The notes below the pieces were generated by a model, which was not told where the DNA came from, made no database searches, and saw nothing but the letters and a program-made list of their open reading frames with translations. Shown one piece after another: positions 60,889 through 64,000 of a stretch of 64,000 bases of DNA (position 1 is its first letter; each line of letters opens with the position of its first letter). A program made the position numbers and the translations under genes. Origin of the DNA: Pseudomonadota bacterium (lineage in GTDB: Bacteria; Pseudomonadota; Gammaproteobacteria; Steroidobacterales; Steroidobacteraceae); contig JADIYJ010000027.1 in the NCBI GenBank assembly GCA_016705325.1, positions 248,001 to 312,000 of the forward strand, written 5' to 3'.

Positions 60889-62016
60889 ATGAACCCATCC
60901 CGCGAAGACGTCGGCGAAGCAACGATCACCCTGCCCGATCCGCAGGCTGCCGCGTCGCAGAAGGTGTTCTTCGCGCGCGTCGGCATGCTGCTGCTGCTGG
61001 CGGGGCTGCTGTACCTCGTCTGGCGCATCGTCGCGCCCCTGTGGCAACCGGTGATCTGGGCCATATTGCTGGGCGCGTTGCTCGCACCGGCGACAGCACG
61101 GCTTGCCGCGCGGCTTGGCAATCGCCCGCGACTCGCCAGCAGCCTCATGACCGTCGCCGTAGTGCTGCTCCTGCTGCTGCCCGTCCTCGCGCTCGGTGGC
61201 GCCGTGGCGGCACAGGCCGCGCAACTCCTCAACAGCATCGACACCTCCTCGCTGCGCACGTCGAACCTCGACCTCTCGGACTTTCCCGTGCTGGCCGGTC
61301 CACTCACGTGGCTCGAGACAACGGCGGGCCTGTCGCTGGCGCAGATCGAGGGTTGGATGGTCATGGGCGCCAAGCGCCTGCTCGAGTTCGTGGCCGCGTC
61401 GGGTGGCGCCGTGTTCCTCGGCGCACTCGGCACGATCATGAAGTTCCTGCTGATGCTGTTCGTGCTGTTCTTCATGCTGCGCGACGGCCCGCGGATCGCA
61501 CAGACGCTGGTCCGCATGCTGCCCATCGAGACCCACCTGCGCGGCAAGTTGTGGCGGCACCTGATCGACGTAACGCGCGCCGTGTTCATGGGCATCGGGT
61601 TGACGGCGCTGGTGCAGGGGACACTGCTCGGCATCGGGTTCGCGATCGCGGGCCTGCCTTCGCCGCTGCTGTTCGGCGTACTGGGCGCGCTCTTCGCGCT
61701 GGTGCCGATCGTCGGCACCACCATCGTGTGGGTACCGGCGACCCTCTGGCTGCTGACGCAGGACCAGCTCCCTTACGCAGTCTTCATGCTGGCGTGGGGC
61801 GTGGTGGTAGTCGGCGCCGTGGACAACGTCCTGCGGCCAATCCTGATTTCCGGCCGCACCGAAGTCCCTACCCTTGCCGTTTTCATCGGCGTGATGGGCG
61901 GCCTCTCTGCGTTCGGGTTCATCGGCCTGTTCCTGGGGCCGATCGTCCTCGGCCTGCTGGTCGCGCTGTTCCGGTTCACATCGGAAGAACTCACGCCCGG
62001 ATCGAACGAAGCCTGA
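60889..62016 (+). CDS. AI-2E family (PerM/YdiK-type) transporter
   Basis: This 375-residue membrane protein has about eight TM helices, with the family pattern FFMLRDGPRIAQTL and the later block with VDNVLRPILISGRTEVPTLAVFIGVMGG and LGPIVLGLL. The AI-2E exporter superfamily includes autoinducer exporters, Na+/H+ antiporters and uncharacterised permeases; the name does not fix the substrate. It starts 6 bp after algR and ends 28 bp before hemC. Confidence 0.87.
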   Translation: MNPSREDVGEATITLPDPQAAASQKVFFARVGMLLLLAGLLYLVWRIVAPLWQPVIWAILLGALLAPATARLAARLGNRPRLASSLMTVAVVLLLLLPVLALGGAVAAQAAQLLNSIDTSSLRTSNLDLSDFPVLAGPLTWLETTAGLSLAQIEGWMVMGAKRLLEFVAASGGAVFLGALGTIMKFLLMLFVLFFMLRDGPRIAQTLVRMLPIETHLRGKLWRHLIDVTRAVFMGIGLTALVQGTLLGIGFAIAGLPSPLLFGVLGALFALVPIVGTTIVWVPATLWLLTQDQLPYAVFMLAWGVVVVGAVDNVLRPILISGRTEVPTLAVFIGVMGGLSAFGFIGLFLGPIVLGLLVALFRFTSEELTPGSNEA

Positions 62017-62044
62017 GCCGCCTGGCGCCACGAGGAGTCGAGTC

Positions 62045-62729
62045 TTGTCGAACACGCCCCTACGCATTGCGACCCGTCGCAGCAAGCTGGCCATGTGGCA
62101 GGCGGAACACGTGCAGTCGCTGTTGCGGGCGGCGCACCCCGAGCTGGCGGTCGAGCTCGTGCCGATGAGCACGCAGGGCGACCGCGTGCTCGACCGCGCG
62201 CTGGCTGAAGTCGGCGGCAAGGGTCTCTTCGTCAAGGAACTCGAGGTGGCGATGCAGGAAGGTCGCGCCGACATCGCGGTCCACTCGATGAAGGACGTGC
62301 CGAGCGAATTGCCGCCGGGCTTTGCGATCGTGGCGGTGCTGCCGCGTGCCAACCCGCTCGACGCCGGCCGTGGGCCAGGGCGTGATCGGCATCGAAAGCC
62401 GCGCGGACGACCAGCGCAGTCGTGCCGCGCTGGCAGCGCTGCATCATGCCGATTCGTACACACGCCTCGTGGCGGAGCGCTCGTTCGCCGCCACGCTCGG
62501 CGGCAGCTGTCATTCACCGATAGCGGCACATGCCACGCTCGACGGCGGCACGCTCATCCTGCACGGCTTCATCGGTGCGCCCGACGGCAGCGAAACCTAT
62601 CGTGATCGCGTGAGCGGGCCGGCTACCGAGGCCGAGGCGCTGGGCCGAGAACTCGCCCGTCGCATGCAGTCGGCCGGGGCGGAAACCCTGCTCGAACGCC
62701 TGCGGCAGGAGGCCGCCGCAAGCTCGTGA
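62045..62729 (+). pseudogene. hemC: Hydroxymethylbilane synthase HemC with an internal deletion
   Basis: The N-terminal part (LRIATRRSKLAMWQAEHV, STQGDR, GGKGLFVKELE, HSMKDVPSELP) and the C-terminal part (PAVGQGVIGIES, ERSFAATLGGSCHSPIA with the dipyrromethane cysteine) are well conserved. The join at 62361-62370 goes from NPLDA directly to PAVGQG in another frame. About 110 residues, including the SSLRR, LRGNV and ILAAAGL segments, are absent, so only about 228 codons remain where about 310 are normal. The enzyme would be dead. It makes hydroxymethylbilane for haem and is essential for a cytochrome-rich organism, so an assembly deletion is the likely explanation. The stop overlaps hemD (GTGA). 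Confidence 0.87.
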
Positions 62730-63505
62730 CGCTCCCGCTGGACGGCGTCACGATCGTCGTCACACGCCCGGCAGCCCAGGCCAGGCGGTTTATCGAACTG
62801 GCGCGTGCCGACGGCGCTGCGTGCGTTCCGTACCCGACGCTGCAGATAGACCGCATCGCGCTGGACGACGCCACCCGCGTGCAGCTGCGAAGTCGCGCCT
62901 GGGACTGGGCCATCTTCACCAGTGCCAACGCGGTCGAATCGGCGCTCGAGCAATGCCCGACCCCGCTCGCGGCAAGGCATGCCGCCGTTGGCCGGGCGAC
63001 TGCACGCACGCTCGAACAGCATGGCATCAAGGTCGACGCGTGCCCCGCGAGTGCGAGTTCCGAAGGGCTGCTGGAGCTGCCCGAGTTTGCAGCGCTGGCG
63101 GATCTCGGCGTGCTGCTGGTCAAGGGCCGTGGCGGCCGCGAGCTTCTGTGCGACGCCCTGCGCGCCCGGGGCGCCGACGTGCTCGAACTTGAAGTGTACC
63201 GTCGTTCGCTCACGGCACCGACCGCGGCCGCCGTGGCGCAACTGCACGACGCCCTGACGAGCACGGCGCCGCTGGTCGCCGTGGTGACCAGCGTCGAGGT
63301 CCTGCAATCCCTGCTCGAAGGCGTCGACGTCGACGACCAGGCACGACTGCGCAGCCGGACGCTGCTGGTGCCCGGGCCCCGAGTCGCCGCGGCCGCCGTG
63401 CATCTCGGCTGGACCGGACCGGTCGTCGCAGCGGTAACAGCCGAAGACGAGGCAATGCTCGTCGCCCTGAGGGGTCTCGCGGCAAGGTCGAAGCCGCCTG
63501 CGTGA
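62726..63505 (+). CDS. hemD: Uroporphyrinogen-III synthase HemD
   Basis: This 259-residue protein has the two-domain HemD pattern: TIVVTRPAAQARRF at the start, WAIFTSANAVESAL, AVGRATARTLEQHG, LLVKGRGGRELL with LEVYRRS, and VVTSVEVLQSLLE. It closes and inverts ring D of hydroxymethylbilane. The start GTG at 62726 overlaps the hemC stop. hemX follows after 42 bp. Confidence 0.9.
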   Translation: MTLPLDGVTIVVTRPAAQARRFIELARADGAACVPYPTLQIDRIALDDATRVQLRSRAWDWAIFTSANAVESALEQCPTPLAARHAAVGRATARTLEQHGIKVDACPASASSEGLLELPEFAALADLGVLLVKGRGGRELLCDALRARGADVLELEVYRRSLTAPTAAAVAQLHDALTSTAPLVAVVTSVEVLQSLLEGVDVDDQARLRSRTLLVPGPRVAAAAVHLGWTGPVVAAVTAEDEAMLVALRGLAARSKPPA

Positions 63506-63547
63506 TAGCATTCGTGGCCGCCGGCTCCGGATGGCCCGCGAGTGCCG

Positions 63548-64000
63548 ATGACCAACGAAATCGAATCCCTCACCACGGACATGAACGCGCGCCGGACCGG
63601 CAGCGGCCTGAGCCCGATGCTGTTCGCCGTCGGCGGCCTCGCGCTGCTGCTCGCCGCCTATGCGCACTGGCGTTTCGGCCAGTTCGACGAGCGCATCGAC
63701 CGGCTGCGCGGGCAGGTGGTCGAACTGCGCGCGACACAGGATCGCCTCGGCGCGCAGATCGAGGCGGTCGGCACGCAGCTGCAGGAGGCGAATGACCAGG
63801 TGCGGTCGCAGATCCGCCTGCTGCGCGAGGTACCCACGCAGCTGGGAGAACTCGGCCAGAGCGTCGCCGAACTGCGTGCCCGCACCGACGCGCCGCAGCG
63901 CTCCTGGGTGCGTGCGGAGGCGCTATACCTGCTTGAACTCGGCGCCCGCCGCCTGCGGCTCGAACACGACCTGCCCACGGCCGTCGCCGCCCTCGAATCC
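63548..64000 (+). CDS. hemX: HemX-family protein (3' end outside window)
   Basis: The frame opens at ATG 63548 and runs off the window after 151 codons. It has one TM helix (LFAVGGLALLLAAYAHW), then a long coiled-coil region with Gln/Glu/Arg heptads. The HemX signature WVRAEALYLLELGARRLRLEHD follows. It is usually encoded behind hemCD in Gammaproteobacteria and is thought to organise haem biosynthesis enzymes at the membrane. Confidence 0.85.
   Translation, partial: MTNEIESLTTDMNARRTGSGLSPMLFAVGGLALLLAAYAHWRFGQFDERIDRLRGQVVELRATQDRLGAQIEAVGTQLQEANDQVRSQIRLLREVPTQLGELGQSVAELRARTDAPQRSWVRAEALYLLELGARRLRLEHDLPTAVAALES

Noticed and set aside
1..64000. CRISPR arrays, tRNA/rRNA genes, prophage or IS elements
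   Set aside because: No regularly spaced repeats, cloverleaf-type sequences, rRNA segments, integrases or transposases were recognised by eye; a covariance-model scan would be needed to exclude small RNAs.

Overview
The window is a high-G+C chromosomal segment, almost fully coding, from a chemolithotrophic sulfur- and probably hydrogen-oxidising proteobacterium. The block algZ-algR ... hemC-hemD-hemX, together with ubiK, a DUF4124 protein and a sigma-54-type glnK-amtB unit, points to Gammaproteobacteria. Genus cannot be named from the sequence alone. No rRNA, tRNA, CRISPR array or insertion sequence was recognised.

Layout. (1) 2-3075 (+): an aminotransferase fragment, a BASS-type transporter and a GlcD-like FAD oxidase. 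(2) 3347-11713 (-): one long operon for sulfide/persulfide handling, in transcription order persulfide dioxygenase-like MBL protein, rhodanese, YgaP-like membrane peptide, RND adaptor, RND pump, sulfide:quinone oxidoreductase and TolC-like channel. It diverges from a BigR/SqrR-type ArsR sensor and a TauE exporter. (3) 13089-17112: sorAB sulfite dehydrogenase, a YeiH exporter and a FadL-type porin. (4) 17265-30169: the sulfur-oxidising heterodisulfide-reductase-like (sHdr) pathway. It holds TusA and DsrE2; a lipoate-assembly operon (HDAC-fold deacylase, LipS1, LipS2, lipoate:protein ligase, pseudo-glutamine-amidotransferase); and dsrE-shdrC1-B1-A-H-C2-B2 with one further unknown. (5) 30183-35652: an Isp-type [NiFe] hydrogenase (protease, HynS, Isp1, Isp2, HynL). 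Directly behind hynL lies a truncated lipoate-binding protein gene (lbpA), then a second BigR/SqrR-type sensor. (6) 36364-44377: a TetR-linked cluster of two cytochromes, a TPR protein, a beta-helix/cytochrome c fusion, a TonB receptor and a truncated SDR. (7) 44342-49823 (-): a PsrABC-like molybdoenzyme with two YeeE/YedE halves and a rhodanese lacking its cysteine, divergent from another rhodanese. (8) 50323-53821 (-): an ArsR-rhodanese fusion, MFS transporter, DsrE-like protein and cysteine desulfurase. (9) 53905-64000: housekeeping genes (ubiK, glnK-amtB, algZR, AI-2E exporter, hemCDX).

How it may work together. Sulfide is oxidised by SQR; persulfide sulfur is handled by rhodaneses, TusA and DsrE proteins and delivered to the lipoate-dependent sHdr complex. 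The sulfite formed goes to SorAB or is exported. A shared palindrome, ATTAG-N6-CTAAT, lies in front of most of these units (near 11745, 13051, 17154, 18077, 23427, 30718 and 49847). It is a good candidate operator for the two Cys-pair ArsR sensors and would place hydrogenase, sHdr, SorAB, FadL porin and PsrABC-like units in one regulon.

Caution. Many conserved genes carry single-base frameshifts, and three (lbpA, the SDR, hemC) lack large pieces. The lip/shdr block 18109-30662 reads cleanly. Because even hemC is broken, sequencing or assembly error is the likeliest cause, but the lbpA truncation bears directly on whether the sHdr pathway works and should be resolved first.
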